From: Mycobacterium sp. 852002-51057_SCH5723018
Lineage (GTDB): Bacteria; Actinomycetota; Actinomycetes; Mycobacteriales; Mycobacteriaceae
Direction: 5' to 3'
Assembly (NCBI RefSeq): GCF_001667035.1
Contig: NZ_LZIR01000001.1
Coordinates: forward strand, 25,984-89,983
Length of the DNA stretch: 64,000 bases
Shown here: one piece after another, positions 16,943-25,920 of the stretch
How the letters are laid out: each line of letters begins with the position of its first letter
How positions within the stretch are numbered: position 1 is the stretch's first letter
Made by a program: the position numbers and the translations under genes
Notes under the pieces: generated by a model
The model's database searches: none
Told to the model about the DNA's origin: nothing
The model's input: the letters and a program-made list of their open reading frames with translations, nothing else

Positions 16943-18436
16943 TCAGGCGGTACGGCCGCCGTGGCTTGGGTTCGTGTCGTCACCTTCGGCGTCGGCCACC
17001 GTCAACGGCAACGCCAATTCTTCGAGCGGGCGTTGCTCGGCCGCCACGCCGAGCCACAGTTCGATCAGGCCCGCAATCGCCATCACCGCCGCCCCGATCA
17101 GGAACGACCAGACCACCAGGCCGCGCTGGCCGGAACTGATCAACTGCCCGAACAACAGCGGGCCGCTGATGCCGCCGATCGCCGTGCCGACCGCGTAGAA
17201 GAACGCGATCGCCAGCGCCCTGGTCTCCATCGGGAAGATTTCGCTGACGGTCAGGTAGGCCGCGCTCGCGCCCGCCGAGGCCAGGAAGAACGCCACCGCC
17301 AGGACGGCGATGAAGGTCCAGGGGCCGCCGGTTTGGCTCACGAAGACCACCGCGAGGACGACGGCCACCACGGCCGAACCGATGTAGGTCAGCGTGATCA
17401 TCGGTTTGCGGCCAACGGTGTCGAACAGGTGGCCGAGCACCAGGGGCCCGGCGAAATTGCTCAGCGCCCACAGGATGAAGAACAGCGGCACCTTGCCCGA
17501 CGGGACTCCGTAGAACCCGCTCAACAGGGTGCCCAGGTTGAACGTCACGCCGTTGTAGAGGAACGCCTGGCCGATGAACAGCGCCAAGCCCAGCACCGCG
17601 CGCCGAGGGTAGAGCGTGAACGCCACCTTGGCGATCTCCCGGAAAGAAATGGTTTGGCGCTGGCGGATTTTGAGCGGTCGCCCCTGCGGCTCGGGCAACG
17701 GCTCTCCCGTTTCGCGCCGCAGGTCGCCCTCGATTTCGCCGACGATGCGCTCGGCTTCCTCGTCGCGCCCGTGGATGAACAACCACCGCGGGCTTTCCGG
17801 AACGTTGCGCCGGACGAGCAGGACGAAGATGCCGAAGACGGCTCCGATCCCGAAGGCGAGCCGCCACCCGATGTTCGCCGGGAAGTTCGACGTGTCCAGC
17901 AGCACCAGCGCGCCGGCCGCCCCGGCGGCCGATCCCAGCCAGTACGTCCCGTTGATGATCAGGTCCACGCGACCGCGCACCCGCGCGGGGATCAGCTCGT
18001 CGATCGCGGAGTTGATCGCGGCGTATTCCCCGCCTATGCCGGCGCCCGTGAAGAAGCGCGCGATGAAGAAATACCAAGGCGCGAAGGAGAATGCGGTCGC
18101 GACGGTCGCGGTCAAGTACACCGCCAGGGTCAGGATGAACAGGTTGCGCCGTCCGAACCGGTCCGTCAGGTGGCCGAAGAACAACGCACCCAAGCAGGCC
18201 CCGCCGATGTAGAACGCCGCCGCCAGGCCGATCTGGGCGGGATTGAGGTCGATGCCGCTGCCCTTTTCGGTGAGGCGCGACGACACGTTGCCGACCATGG
18301 TGACCTCGAGCCCGTCGAGGATCCACACGCCGCCGAGCCCGATGACGACGCGCCAGTGAAATCGGCCCCAGGGCAGTCGGTCCAGCCGCGCCGGGACGTT
18401 GGTGGTGATGGTTCCGGTTTGCACGCTTTCGCTCAT
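16943..18436 (-). CDS. MFS transporter, sugar-porter type
   Basis: 497 residues, 12 membrane segments. Sugar-porter family signatures: FGHLTDRFGRRNLF after TM2, GAGIGGEYAAINS, PESPRWL before the central loop, and GHLFDTVGRKPMI in the second half. The central loop (about 225-275) is charged. It begins 54 bp after the N-acetylglutaminylglutamine synthetase stop, so it probably belongs to that operon. It could export or re-import the osmolyte or bring in a precursor; this is inferred from position only. Related mycobacterial proteins are annotated as metabolite/H+ symporters. Confidence 0.82.
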   Translation of the reverse strand: MSESVQTGTITTNVPARLDRLPWGRFHWRVVIGLGGVWILDGLEVTMVGNVSSRLTEKGSGIDLNPAQIGLAAAFYIGGACLGALFFGHLTDRFGRRNLFILTLAVYLTATVATAFSFAPWYFFIARFFTGAGIGGEYAAINSAIDELIPARVRGRVDLIINGTYWLGSAAGAAGALVLLDTSNFPANIGWRLAFGIGAVFGIFVLLVRRNVPESPRWLFIHGRDEEAERIVGEIEGDLRRETGEPLPEPQGRPLKIRQRQTISFREIAKVAFTLYPRRAVLGLALFIGQAFLYNGVTFNLGTLLSGFYGVPSGKVPLFFILWALSNFAGPLVLGHLFDTVGRKPMITLTYIGSAVVAVVLAVVFVSQTGGPWTFIAVLAVAFFLASAGASAAYLTVSEIFPMETRALAIAFFYAVGTAIGGISGPLLFGQLISSGQRGLVVWSFLIGAAVMAIAGLIELWLGVAAEQRPLEELALPLTVADAEGDDTNPSHGGRTA

Positions 18437-18490
18437 CGGGCTCCTCTCGCAGTGAACGGAGAATTACCCCGGCGAGGCGTATCGCAAGCC

Positions 18491-20287
18491 TCAGTCCCGG
18501 TCGGTGCGTGATTCCTCAGGAGTCCAGGCCGGCGGCTGGCCGGGGTGGCCGGGGAACAGGAAGTCGATGAACGCCGCGGCCGTGGGCTGGGGTTCGTGGT
18601 TGGCAAGTCCGGGTCGCTCGTTGGCCTCGATGAAGGCGTAGTCGGTGCCGGTGACGTCGGGCACCAGCAGGTCGATGCCCGTCACCGGGATCCCGATCGC
18701 CTCGGCCGCGGCCACCGCGACCCGATACAGGTCGGGGTTCACCTGGGCGGTCACGTCGTGGATCGTGCCGCCCTGGTGCAGGTTGGCGGTGCGACGCACG
18801 CGGAGCCGGGTGCCCTGGGGCAGCACGTCGTCCAGCCCCCACCCGGCCTCGGCGACAGTGGCCTCGGTGAGGCCGTCGAGCGGAATCTTCGACTCGCCAC
18901 CGGTGGCCGCCGAGCGCCGCCGGCTCTCGGCCGCGATCAAGTCCCGCACGGTGTGCTCGCCCGTGCCCAGGATTTCGGGCGGCATCCGCAGCGCGGCGGC
19001 AACGACGCGCCCGTCGATCACCACCAGGCGCAGGTCGTGGCCCGTGACCCGCTCCTCGATCAGCACCTCCGGGTGAAGCTCGCGCGCCCTGGCCACGGCG
19101 GCCGACAGCTCGCCGGGCCCCTTTTCGGCGGTCACCCCCACCGTGATGCCCTTGCCCTGTTCCCCGCGGGTGGGCTTGACCACGGCCTCCCCGATCTCCT
19201 GCAGGAAGTCGTAATCGTCATCGTCGCCGGTGGCCAGCCGGGCGCGGGGAACCGTAATGCCCGCGTCCGAGACCAGGCGACGCGTCAGGCGCTTGTCGTC
19301 GCAGCGGCACATCGCGATCGCCGAGGTGAACTCGGACAGCGATTCACGGGTGATGACGCTGCGGCCACCGTGGGTGAGCCGCATCTCGCCGGTCTCCGCG
19401 TCGAGGACCTCGACCCAGATGCCGCGGCGCAGCGCCTCGTCGGCGATGATCCGCGCGTAGGGATTGAGGTCGTCGACGGTCTCCGGGGGCGGGCTGAACA
19501 GCGGCTCGTTGATCGCGTTCTTCCGCTTGATCGCCAGCACCGGAACGCGGCGGAAACCGAGCTTCTCGTAGAGGCCGATCGCGGCGGCGTTGTCGTGTGC
19601 CACCGACAGATCCAGGTAGGCGCGGCCCTTGCGACGGAAATACTCGGCCAGGGCGCGGGTCAGGGTCTCACCGACCCCGGGTAGCGCCGCGGCGGGATCG
19701 ACGGCGAGGGTCCACAGGCTCGATCCCTCCTCGGGATCTCTGAACAGCAGCTCGTGGTCTACGCCGGTAACCGTGCCCACCACGGCGCAATCGTCGTCCC
19801 GGACCGCGAGCAGGTATTTCACCGCCTTGACGTGCTGATGGTTGTGCCAGATGGTCTCGACGGGCGCGGGCACCATCCCGCAGCGCACGAACACGCGGTT
19901 CATCGCGTCCGCGTCGGCAGGCGTCTTCAGCGTGCGGACCGTCACCCCGACCGGCGGCGACGGGGCGCGGCTCTCGTTGTCCGCGCCGGTGAAGCGCAGC
20001 CGATAGGTGTGGCTCGGGTCGATGAACAGCTCGTTCGGCGCCCCGGCGACCACCACGTGGGACTCGCGGGCATAGATGCAGATGTCGCGCCGCCCCGGGG
20101 CTTCCCGTCGCAGCGCCTCGGCCAGCGTGCCGGCGTTGGCGAAGGTCTGGCCGAAAATTAATCGGCCCCAACCTAATTCGAGCTCGACGTCCTTGGCCAT
20201 CGCGTCCACCAGCTCGGGCGGCGACGCGTCGTGCAGGGCCAGCGTGATGGCCTCGGTGTGTTCCTCTGGGTGGTCGGTGCCGCTCAT
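18491..20287 (-). CDS. ngg: N-acetylglutaminylglutamine synthetase (GNAT plus ATP-grasp)
   Basis: 598 residues in two parts. Residues about 110-260 form a GNAT acetyltransferase (SSLWTLAVDPAAALPGVGETL; HDNAAAIGLYEKLGF) and about 280-585 an ATP-grasp ligase of the glutathione/cyanophycin synthetase type (VVKPTRGEQGKGITVGV; metal-binding FIEANERPGL). This bifunctional layout is that of Ngg, which acetylates glutamine and joins a second glutamine, making the precursor of the osmolyte N-acetylglutaminylglutamine amide. Its ATG overlaps the stop of the amidotransferase gene (ATGA, 20284-20287), so the two are translationally coupled. Confidence 0.9.
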   Translation of the reverse strand: MSGTDHPEEHTEAITLALHDASPPELVDAMAKDVELELGWGRLIFGQTFANAGTLAEALRREAPGRRDICIYARESHVVVAGAPNELFIDPSHTYRLRFTGADNESRAPSPPVGVTVRTLKTPADADAMNRVFVRCGMVPAPVETIWHNHQHVKAVKYLLAVRDDDCAVVGTVTGVDHELLFRDPEEGSSLWTLAVDPAAALPGVGETLTRALAEYFRRKGRAYLDLSVAHDNAAAIGLYEKLGFRRVPVLAIKRKNAINEPLFSPPPETVDDLNPYARIIADEALRRGIWVEVLDAETGEMRLTHGGRSVITRESLSEFTSAIAMCRCDDKRLTRRLVSDAGITVPRARLATGDDDDYDFLQEIGEAVVKPTRGEQGKGITVGVTAEKGPGELSAAVARARELHPEVLIEERVTGHDLRLVVIDGRVVAAALRMPPEILGTGEHTVRDLIAAESRRRSAATGGESKIPLDGLTEATVAEAGWGLDDVLPQGTRLRVRRTANLHQGGTIHDVTAQVNPDLYRVAVAAAEAIGIPVTGIDLLVPDVTGTDYAFIEANERPGLANHEPQPTAAAFIDFLFPGHPGQPPAWTPEESRTDRD

Positions 20288-22089
20288 GCGGCCGGCCCCG
20301 TCACGCCGTGACGCTGCAACCAGAGCTCGAGCAACGCGATCTGCCAGAGCTCATTGCCGCGAAGCGGAGTCAGCTTGCCGTTGGGGTCTGCCAGCAGGGC
20401 GTCGACCGCGTCTGCGCGAAACAGGCCGCGCTCCTTGGCGACCGGCGCGTACAAGGCGTCGCGCACCATGTCGAGGTACGGGCCTTCGAGGTGGGTCAGC
20501 GCCGGAACGGGGAAATAGCCCTTGGGCCGGTCGATGACCTCCGACGGAATCACCCGTCGCGCAGCCTGTTTGAGCACGCCTTTGCCTTCGTGGGCGATCT
20601 TCAGCTCCGGGGGGCAGGTCGCCGCCAGCTCGACCAACTCGTGGTCGAGGAACGGGACCCGGCCCTCCAGTCCCCAGGCCATGGTCATATTGTCGACGCG
20701 CTTCACCGGGTCGTCGACCAGCATCACCGTGGTGTCCAGGCGCAGCGCACGGTCGACGCCGGTTTCGGCGCCCGCCCGCGCGAAGTGCTCGGTGATGAAC
20801 CGCTCGCTGGGGTCGCCTTCGGCGAAGTAAGCCCGTCCCAACAGATCCCGGACGCCCGCCGCGTCGCGGTCAAAGAACGCGCCCCGATATTCGTCCACCG
20901 AACCCGCCACGGTCGCGGCGGCCGGCGAACCCATCGGCGGATACCAGTGGTAACCCGCGAAGACCTCGTCGGCGCCCTGACCCGATTGCACGACCTTGAC
21001 GTGCCGCGCCACTTCCTGGCTGAGCAGGTAGAAGGCGACGCAGTCGTGGCTGACCATCGGCTCGCTCATCGCGCCGATCGCCCCGTCGAGAGCCGGCAGC
21101 ATCCGGTCGGTGCCGATGCGGATCTGATGGTGGTCGGTGCCGAAACGCTCGGCGATGATGTCCGACCACCGGAACTCGTCGCCTTCGACGCCACCCGCCG
21201 ACTCGAAGCCGATGGAAAAGGTCGACAACCCGTGCTGACCGGCCTCGGCCAGCAGGCCGACGATCAGGCTGGAGTCGACGCCGCCGGACAGCAGGCACCC
21301 GACCGGAACGTCGGCGACCAGCCGGCGCTCGACCGCAACCCGCAACGACGTGAGCACGGCGTCCTCCCAGTCGCGTTCGGACCAGTCGCAACGGTCGTCG
21401 CGCCGGGTGAAGTCCGGCGTCCAGTAGGTCGTGGTGGTGCGCCGGCCGTCCGGCTCGATGGCGACGAGCGACCCAGGGGAGATCTTGCGCACGCCGCGCA
21501 GGATGGTCAGCGGGGCGGGCACCACGGAGTGGAAGGTCATGTAGTGGTGCAGCGCGTCGGGGTCGATGCGGGTGTCCACGCCACCGCCGGCCAGCAGTGC
21601 CGGAAGCGTCGACGCGAACCGGATCCGGTGGCCGTCCTCGGTCAGGTACATGGGCTTGATGCCGAGCCGATCGCGGCCCAGCAAGACGCGACCGCTGTCG
21701 CGTTCGACGATGGCGAACGCGAACATGCCATGCAGGTGACTGACGAAGTCGTCACCCCAGCGGTGATACGCCTTGAGCAGGACCTCGGTGTCGCTGTGCG
21801 AAAAGAACCGGTAGCCATGCCCGGCGAGCTCGCGGCGCAGCTCCTTGTAGTTGTAGATGCAGCCGTTCCAGGCGATGGCCAGGCCCAGCTCGGCGTCGAC
21901 CATCGGCTGGGCGCCCGCTTCGGTCAGGTCAATGATCTTGAGGCGACGATGCCCAAGGGCAACCCGGCCCTGTGACCAGGCGCCCGCCGCATCCGGCCCC
22001 CGTGGCGCCAACACGGCGGCCATCGCTGACACCGCCGCGAGATCGGGCACCCGGTCGTCGAGTCGCACCTCCCCGGTGACTCCGCACAC
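20284..22089 (-). CDS. asnO: N-acetylglutaminylglutamine amidotransferase (asparagine synthetase-like)
   Basis: 601 residues from GTG 22089. I chose this start because it puts Cys at position 2 (VCGVTGEVRL), as needed for the N-terminal nucleophile of class II glutamine amidotransferases; the frame stays open upstream without a better start. Glutaminase part 1-210 (RGPDAAG; GHRRLKIIDL; IYNYKELR), synthetase part with the PP-loop LLSGGVDSSLIVGLL. It amidates the carboxylate of N-acetylglutaminylglutamine. Paired with ngg as in Sinorhizobium and Pseudomonas, where the product accumulates under salt stress. First gene of the minus-strand operon. Confidence 0.9.
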   Translation of the reverse strand: MCGVTGEVRLDDRVPDLAAVSAMAAVLAPRGPDAAGAWSQGRVALGHRRLKIIDLTEAGAQPMVDAELGLAIAWNGCIYNYKELRRELAGHGYRFFSHSDTEVLLKAYHRWGDDFVSHLHGMFAFAIVERDSGRVLLGRDRLGIKPMYLTEDGHRIRFASTLPALLAGGGVDTRIDPDALHHYMTFHSVVPAPLTILRGVRKISPGSLVAIEPDGRRTTTTYWTPDFTRRDDRCDWSERDWEDAVLTSLRVAVERRLVADVPVGCLLSGGVDSSLIVGLLAEAGQHGLSTFSIGFESAGGVEGDEFRWSDIIAERFGTDHHQIRIGTDRMLPALDGAIGAMSEPMVSHDCVAFYLLSQEVARHVKVVQSGQGADEVFAGYHWYPPMGSPAAATVAGSVDEYRGAFFDRDAAGVRDLLGRAYFAEGDPSERFITEHFARAGAETGVDRALRLDTTVMLVDDPVKRVDNMTMAWGLEGRVPFLDHELVELAATCPPELKIAHEGKGVLKQAARRVIPSEVIDRPKGYFPVPALTHLEGPYLDMVRDALYAPVAKERGLFRADAVDALLADPNGKLTPLRGNELWQIALLELWLQRHGVTGPAA

Positions 22090-22298
22090 CCCCTTGACCC
22101 TACCGGGTCCGCTGCGCCGCCAGCCCAGCGATCTAGGGATCGGCGTTTGCCGGGCGGTGTCCGCCGGCATCTCGCGCGCGACGCGCGGCGCCGGGTGAGC
22201 ACCGGGTATCGGCTTAGCGAGCAGTACGTCTGGAATTCGGCTAACGTTCAGCCGGGTCGGTGTTGACTCCAAGCAGGAACCCCTTCCAGGGGAAGGCT

Positions 22299-22673
22299 AT
22301 GACCCGCATGCGGATAGGTCGTGGGAAGCAGTCGCTGGCGTGCGCGGCCCTGCTGTCCGCCGCAGCGCTGCTCTCCGCGGCGCCGGCACCAGCGGATCAA
22401 ACCGACGACGCATTCGTCGCCGCCCTCGACAAGAACGGGATCCCCGTGCCCGATCCCGGCACCGCGATCTCGAAGGGCCGCGAGGTGTGCGCCGGGCTGG
22501 ACAAGGGCCAGGACTCATCGTTTGTCGTGATGAGACTGAAGAAGGAGACGAATCTCACGGCTAAACAAGCCGGCTTCTTCGTCGGCGTTTCGGTGGTGTC
22601 CTACTGCCCGCAATACAAAGGCACTCTCGATCCGTCGATGACCTGGCTGCTGCCATTCCCGCCGATGATGTGA
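22299..22673 (+). CDS. DUF732 secreted protein
   Basis: 124 residues. Signal peptide with a hydrophobic core (ACAALLSAAALLSAAPAPA) and then the DUF732 domain, which starts DQTDDAFVAALDKNGIP and ends with QAGFFVGVSVVSYCPQY; two cysteines (in EVCAGL and SYCPQ) probably form a disulfide. ATG 22299 is preceded by AGGGGAAGG; an in-frame start at 22260 is less likely. DUF732 proteins are abundant, small, exported and mycobacteria-specific; their role is unknown. A paralogue follows at 23114. Confidence 0.85.
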   Translation: MTRMRIGRGKQSLACAALLSAAALLSAAPAPADQTDDAFVAALDKNGIPVPDPGTAISKGREVCAGLDKGQDSSFVVMRLKKETNLTAKQAGFFVGVSVVSYCPQYKGTLDPSMTWLLPFPPMM

Positions 22674-22682
22674 CCATCCGCC

Positions 22683-22826
22683 TCAGGCCTGTGTGGCCGC
22701 TCGCGAACGGCGGACGAGCAGACTCGCCTTGACGATCAAGAACGCCACTGCGACGCCAATTCCTAAACCGCGCAAGGGATTACGGGTTAGCGACAACAAT
22801 GCACGACCTGGGAGCAAACCACCCAT
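22683..22826 (-). CDS. Possible 47-residue membrane protein
   Basis: A short minus-strand frame from ATG 22826 encodes 47 residues with one clear membrane span (GLGIGVAVAFLIVKASLLV) flanked by arginines (TRNPLRG before, RRSRAA after), a pattern unlikely by chance. No good ribosome site is visible. It lies between the two DUF732 genes on the opposite strand, 10 bp from the end of the first. No family recognised. The rest of the gap up to 23113 shows no gene. Confidence 0.35.
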   Translation of the reverse strand: MGGLLPGRALLSLTRNPLRGLGIGVAVAFLIVKASLLVRRSRAATQA

Positions 22827-23113
22827 GCCACGCGCATCGCGCGAAGCCTAACAGCGCACCGATAGCCACCCCGCTGGGCACTTTCACGACGGGCCGCACG
22901 CACACCACCGGTCGACGAGGCGCCGCACGCGGTGCAGCGCTCGTACCGTTGGTTTCCCCGCTGCCGGCCCGAACGCCGGGACGCTTGGGCCGCAGAGATC
23001 GGGCGGGGCTAAAAGTCGCGGTGATGGAAACAACGCCTTCCGTGTCGCTTCCCTCCGACGAACGGCGCAGTTACTTTTGAATCGAAGCAGAATTCAGCGC
23101 GCTAAGAGGAACC

Positions 23114-23449
23114 ATGACCCACACGAACGTCGGTCCTGGGACGTGGGCGGCATTCGTCGCGGTCCTGCTCTGCACCGCGGCGCCGCTGTGTGCGGCGCCG
23201 GCAGCAGCGGACTCAACCGATGACGCTTTCGTCGCCGCCCTTGTCAGCCAGGGGATCCCGGTTCCCGATGGCAACGCCGCGGTTCAGGAGGGCCGCAAAA
23301 TGTGCGCCCTACTCGACCAAGGCACCACGCGCCCCCTGCTGCTGATGCAGCTGATGAGGGACACCAATCTGTCGGCAAGACAAGCCGGCTTCTTCCTAGG
23401 GATTTCGACGTCCGCCTACTGCCCGCAATACAAGACGATCACCGGGTAG
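23114..23449 (+). CDS. DUF732 secreted protein, paralogue of the gene at 22299
   Basis: 111 residues: signal peptide (AAFVAVLLCTAAPLCAAPAAA) followed by DSTDDAFVAALVSQGIPVPDG and a C-terminal QAGFFLGISTSAYCPQY nearly matching its neighbour at 22299. The ATG has AGAGGAACC upstream. The pair most likely arose by tandem duplication. Exported, unknown function. Confidence 0.85.
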   Translation: MTHTNVGPGTWAAFVAVLLCTAAPLCAAPAAADSTDDAFVAALVSQGIPVPDGNAAVQEGRKMCALLDQGTTRPLLLMQLMRDTNLSARQAGFFLGISTSAYCPQYKTITG

Positions 23450-23466
23450 ACATCGCGGGCTGATTC

Positions 23467-23577
23467 TCAGGTCCCTCTGATTCCGCTGTCTACTTCCTTT
23501 ACCCGCTTGTGCGGGTAGCGACGTGCGGCCCCCATGAACTCGCGATAGTTATGCACCGAGCACGACGAAATCGATCA
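23467..23577 (-). pseudogene. Internally deleted remnant of a QueG-like Fe-S protein gene
   Basis: Two short blocks copy the gene at 31674-32702. Bases 23479-23520 match 31686-31727 in 41 of 42 positions, and 23531-23563 match 32014-32046 exactly. In the intact gene these blocks are about 290 bp apart; here only 10 bp separate them. Read on the minus strand the blocks join in frame (HNYREFMG-AARRYPHKRVKEVDSGIRG-stop), so the original C-terminus and stop are kept. A 2-bp deletion just upstream of the first block breaks the frame, and no homology is visible beyond about 23577. It is a relic of a second gene copy. Confidence 0.75.
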
Positions 23578-24217
23578 ATTTCATGGCAGCGCAAACACAT
23601 TGGGCGAGCGCACACCGAAATCGCTTGTGCCGCTTCGTCGCAGCGAGGTCGACTACATGAACACCTCACGTTCTTGAGTTGCGGACTGCGAAACTTGGTG
23701 CCACCGGCCAGGAAAACGGCCGCCGTTGGCGCTGGCTGAAAATGGATGCTTCCACACCCCCACGTCGCTTAACGATTCCGCGAACGCCGGGCCACGCGGT
23801 ATCGTTGCTAACGGTTGACTCCCCAGCCTTACCGGAAACGTCCGGTGGCGATCTACTAGAGGTCCCCGCCGTAGAGCGTGTCTGAATCGCCCGCCTATAC
23901 CGACCGTCACAGGGTTTGTGGTCTCGGATTGACACTGACGGACTTGCGTGCAGAGCTCTTCGGGGGGTCCGCAATATGGGCGCGCCCGATGGCGCGTCCT
24001 TGTATGCCCTCAGGGGGCCTGAAGTGTTCGACACCTCGCTTGGGGCGGAGTGACGGACCAGCTTAGGCGTGGCTTGAAAGAGCCAGGCTCTCCCGCTGTG
24101 GTCATCGCCAGCTTCATTCCCGGGCGGGCGACGGTCGCACCGCAGTGGCACCAGCGGTGCCGTCCCGCCGCAATTTGGGTCCGAGCTTCGCGGCTCAACA
24201 CCGGCGGAGCCGAAGGA
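23578..24217. other. 640-bp gap without a recognisable gene
   Basis: Follows the pseudogene relic. Frames on both strands are short or shadows of the downstream ligase gene. The only structure seen is a small perfect inverted repeat ACCGGA-AACG-TCCGGT at 23831-23846. The promoter of the ligase gene should lie here. The stretch may be further decayed DNA of the event that left the relic. Confidence 0.5.
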
Positions 24218-25858
24218 ATGGTCTTGAGCAAATTCACCGAAACGATGTACGGCACCGCCCAATCCAGTTCGAAGGGTTTGATCACCGGGGAGCCGAACTG
24301 CCCGATCCGGCATACCTGGGGCGAAGTGCACGAGCGGGCCCGGCGGATCGCGGGTGGCTTGGCCACCGCTGGCGTCGGCCCCGGTGACGCCGTCCCCGTG
24401 CTGGCCGGTGCCCCGGCTGAGATCGCCCCGGCCGGGCAGGGCGTCTGGATGCGCGGCGCCAGCCTCACCATGCTCCACCAACCCACGCCGCGGACCGACC
24501 TCGAGCGCTGGGCGCGGGAGACCACCGCGGTCATCAAGATGATCGGCGCCAAAGCGGTTGTGGTCTCCGACCCTTTCATCGCCGCGGCCCCGTTGCTGTC
24601 CCAGCTCGGTGTCCGGGTACTGATCATCGACCGGCTACTCGACAGCCGCCCGATCGATCCGGTCGAGACCGCCGACGACGACGTTGCGCTGCTGCAATTG
24701 ACCTCGGGATCCACCGGCTCGCCCAAGGCCGTACGGATCACACACCGCAACGTGGTGTCCAACGCCGAGGCGATGTTCGCCGGAGCCAGCGTCGACATCG
24801 ACACCGACGTGATCGTCAGCTGGTTGCCGCTGTTCCACGATATGGGCATGACCGGCTTCTTGACAGTGCCAATGTTTTTCGGCGCGGAGCTGGTCAAAGT
24901 CACGCCGATGGACTTCCTGCGCGACACCCTGCTATGGGCCAAGCTGATCGACAAGTACAAGGGCACCATGACGGCGGCGCCGAACTTCGCCTACAAGTTG
25001 TTCGCCAGACGCCTTCGCAAACTGGCCCAGCCGGGCCAGTTCGACCTGTCCACGCTGCGTTGGGCGCTGTCAGGCGCCGAACAGGTTGAACCAGCCGACG
25101 TCGAAGAGCTCTGCGAAGCCGGCAAGCCGTTCGGGTTGCGTCCGGAGGCCATCCTGCCGGCTTACGGCATGGCCGAGACCACCGTGGCGGTGTCGTTCTC
25201 CGAGTGCGGCGGGGGCCTGGTGGTCGACGAGGTCGACGCCGACCTGCTCGCCGTATTGCACCGAGCGGTCCCTGCGACCAAGGGCAAAACTCGGCGGCTG
25301 GCCACGCTTGGCCCTCTGCTGAACGGCCTCGAGGCACGCATCATCGACGAAGATGGCAGCATCCTGCCCGCCCGGGGCGTCGGGGTCATCCAGGTGCGCG
25401 GCGAGCCGGTGACACTGGGTTATGAAACGATGGCCGGTTTCGTCGCTGCTCAAGACGACCAGGGTTGGTATGACACCGGCGACCTCGGCTACCTCACCGA
25501 GGCCGGCCACGTCGTGGTCTGCGGTCGTGTCAAGGACGTGATCATCATGGCCGGCCGCAACATCTACCCCACCGACATCGAACGCGCCGCCGCGCGCGTT
25601 TCCGGAGTCCGGCCAGGCTCTGCCGTCGCCGTCCGGCTGGACGCCGGGCACCCACGCGAGACGTTCGCCGTCGCCGTGGAGTCCAACAACTGGCAGACTG
25701 CGGCCGAGGTGCGCCGCATCGAGCATCAAGTGGCCCACGAGGTCGTCGCCGAGGTCGATGTCCGCCCGCGCAACGTGGTTGTGCTCGAGCCGGGAATGAT
25801 CCCCAAGACGCCGTCTGGGAAGTTGCGGCGCGCCCACACGCTGGCGCTCGTCGGCTGA
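24218..25858 (+). CDS. Acyl-AMP/acyl-CoA ligase (FadD-like adenylating enzyme)
   Basis: 546 residues from ATG 24218. Adenylate-forming motifs in order: [12 protein letters not shown] (A3), YGMAETT (A5), YDTGDLGYL (A7), [10 protein letters not shown] (A8) and [10 protein letters not shown] with the catalytic Lys (A10). It activates a carboxylic acid, probably a fatty acid, as the adenylate and transfers it to CoA or a carrier protein. The frame is open to 24050, but the family N-terminus begins near [12 protein letters not shown], and GAAGGA lies just upstream. It stands alone, with no polyketide synthase or acyl carrier nearby, so the substrate is unknown. Confidence 0.85.
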   Translation: MVLSKFTETMYGTAQSSSKGLITGEPNCPIRHTWGEVHERARRIAGGLATAGVGPGDAVPVLAGAPAEIAPAGQGVWMRGASLTMLHQPTPRTDLERWARETTAVIKMIGAKAVVVSDPFIAAAPLLSQLGVRVLIIDRLLDSRPIDPVETADDDVALLQLTSGSTGSPKAVRITHRNVVSNAEAMFAGASVDIDTDVIVSWLPLFHDMGMTGFLTVPMFFGAELVKVTPMDFLRDTLLWAKLIDKYKGTMTAAPNFAYKLFARRLRKLAQPGQFDLSTLRWALSGAEQVEPADVEELCEAGKPFGLRPEAILPAYGMAETTVAVSFSECGGGLVVDEVDADLLAVLHRAVPATKGKTRRLATLGPLLNGLEARIIDEDGSILPARGVGVIQVRGEPVTLGYETMAGFVAAQDDQGWYDTGDLGYLTEAGHVVVCGRVKDVIIMAGRNIYPTDIERAAARVSGVRPGSAVAVRLDAGHPRETFAVAVESNNWQTAAEVRRIEHQVAHEVVAEVDVRPRNVVVLEPGMIPKTPSGKLRRAHTLALVG

Positions 25859-25920
25859 CATTCGCAAGACGCGACGGGGGAGTAAATTTGTCGGTCACCG
25901 ACGGTGTACGGGGAGGAGGC

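Noticed and set aside
16562..18511. 649-residue frame antisense to the MFS transporter
   Set aside because: Arg/Gln/Glu-rich shadow without domains; the transporter motifs are on the minus strand.
20308..21975. 555-residue frame antisense to the amidotransferase
   Set aside because: Low-complexity Arg/Val/Asp composition typical of antisense frames; the minus strand has full asparagine synthetase motifs.
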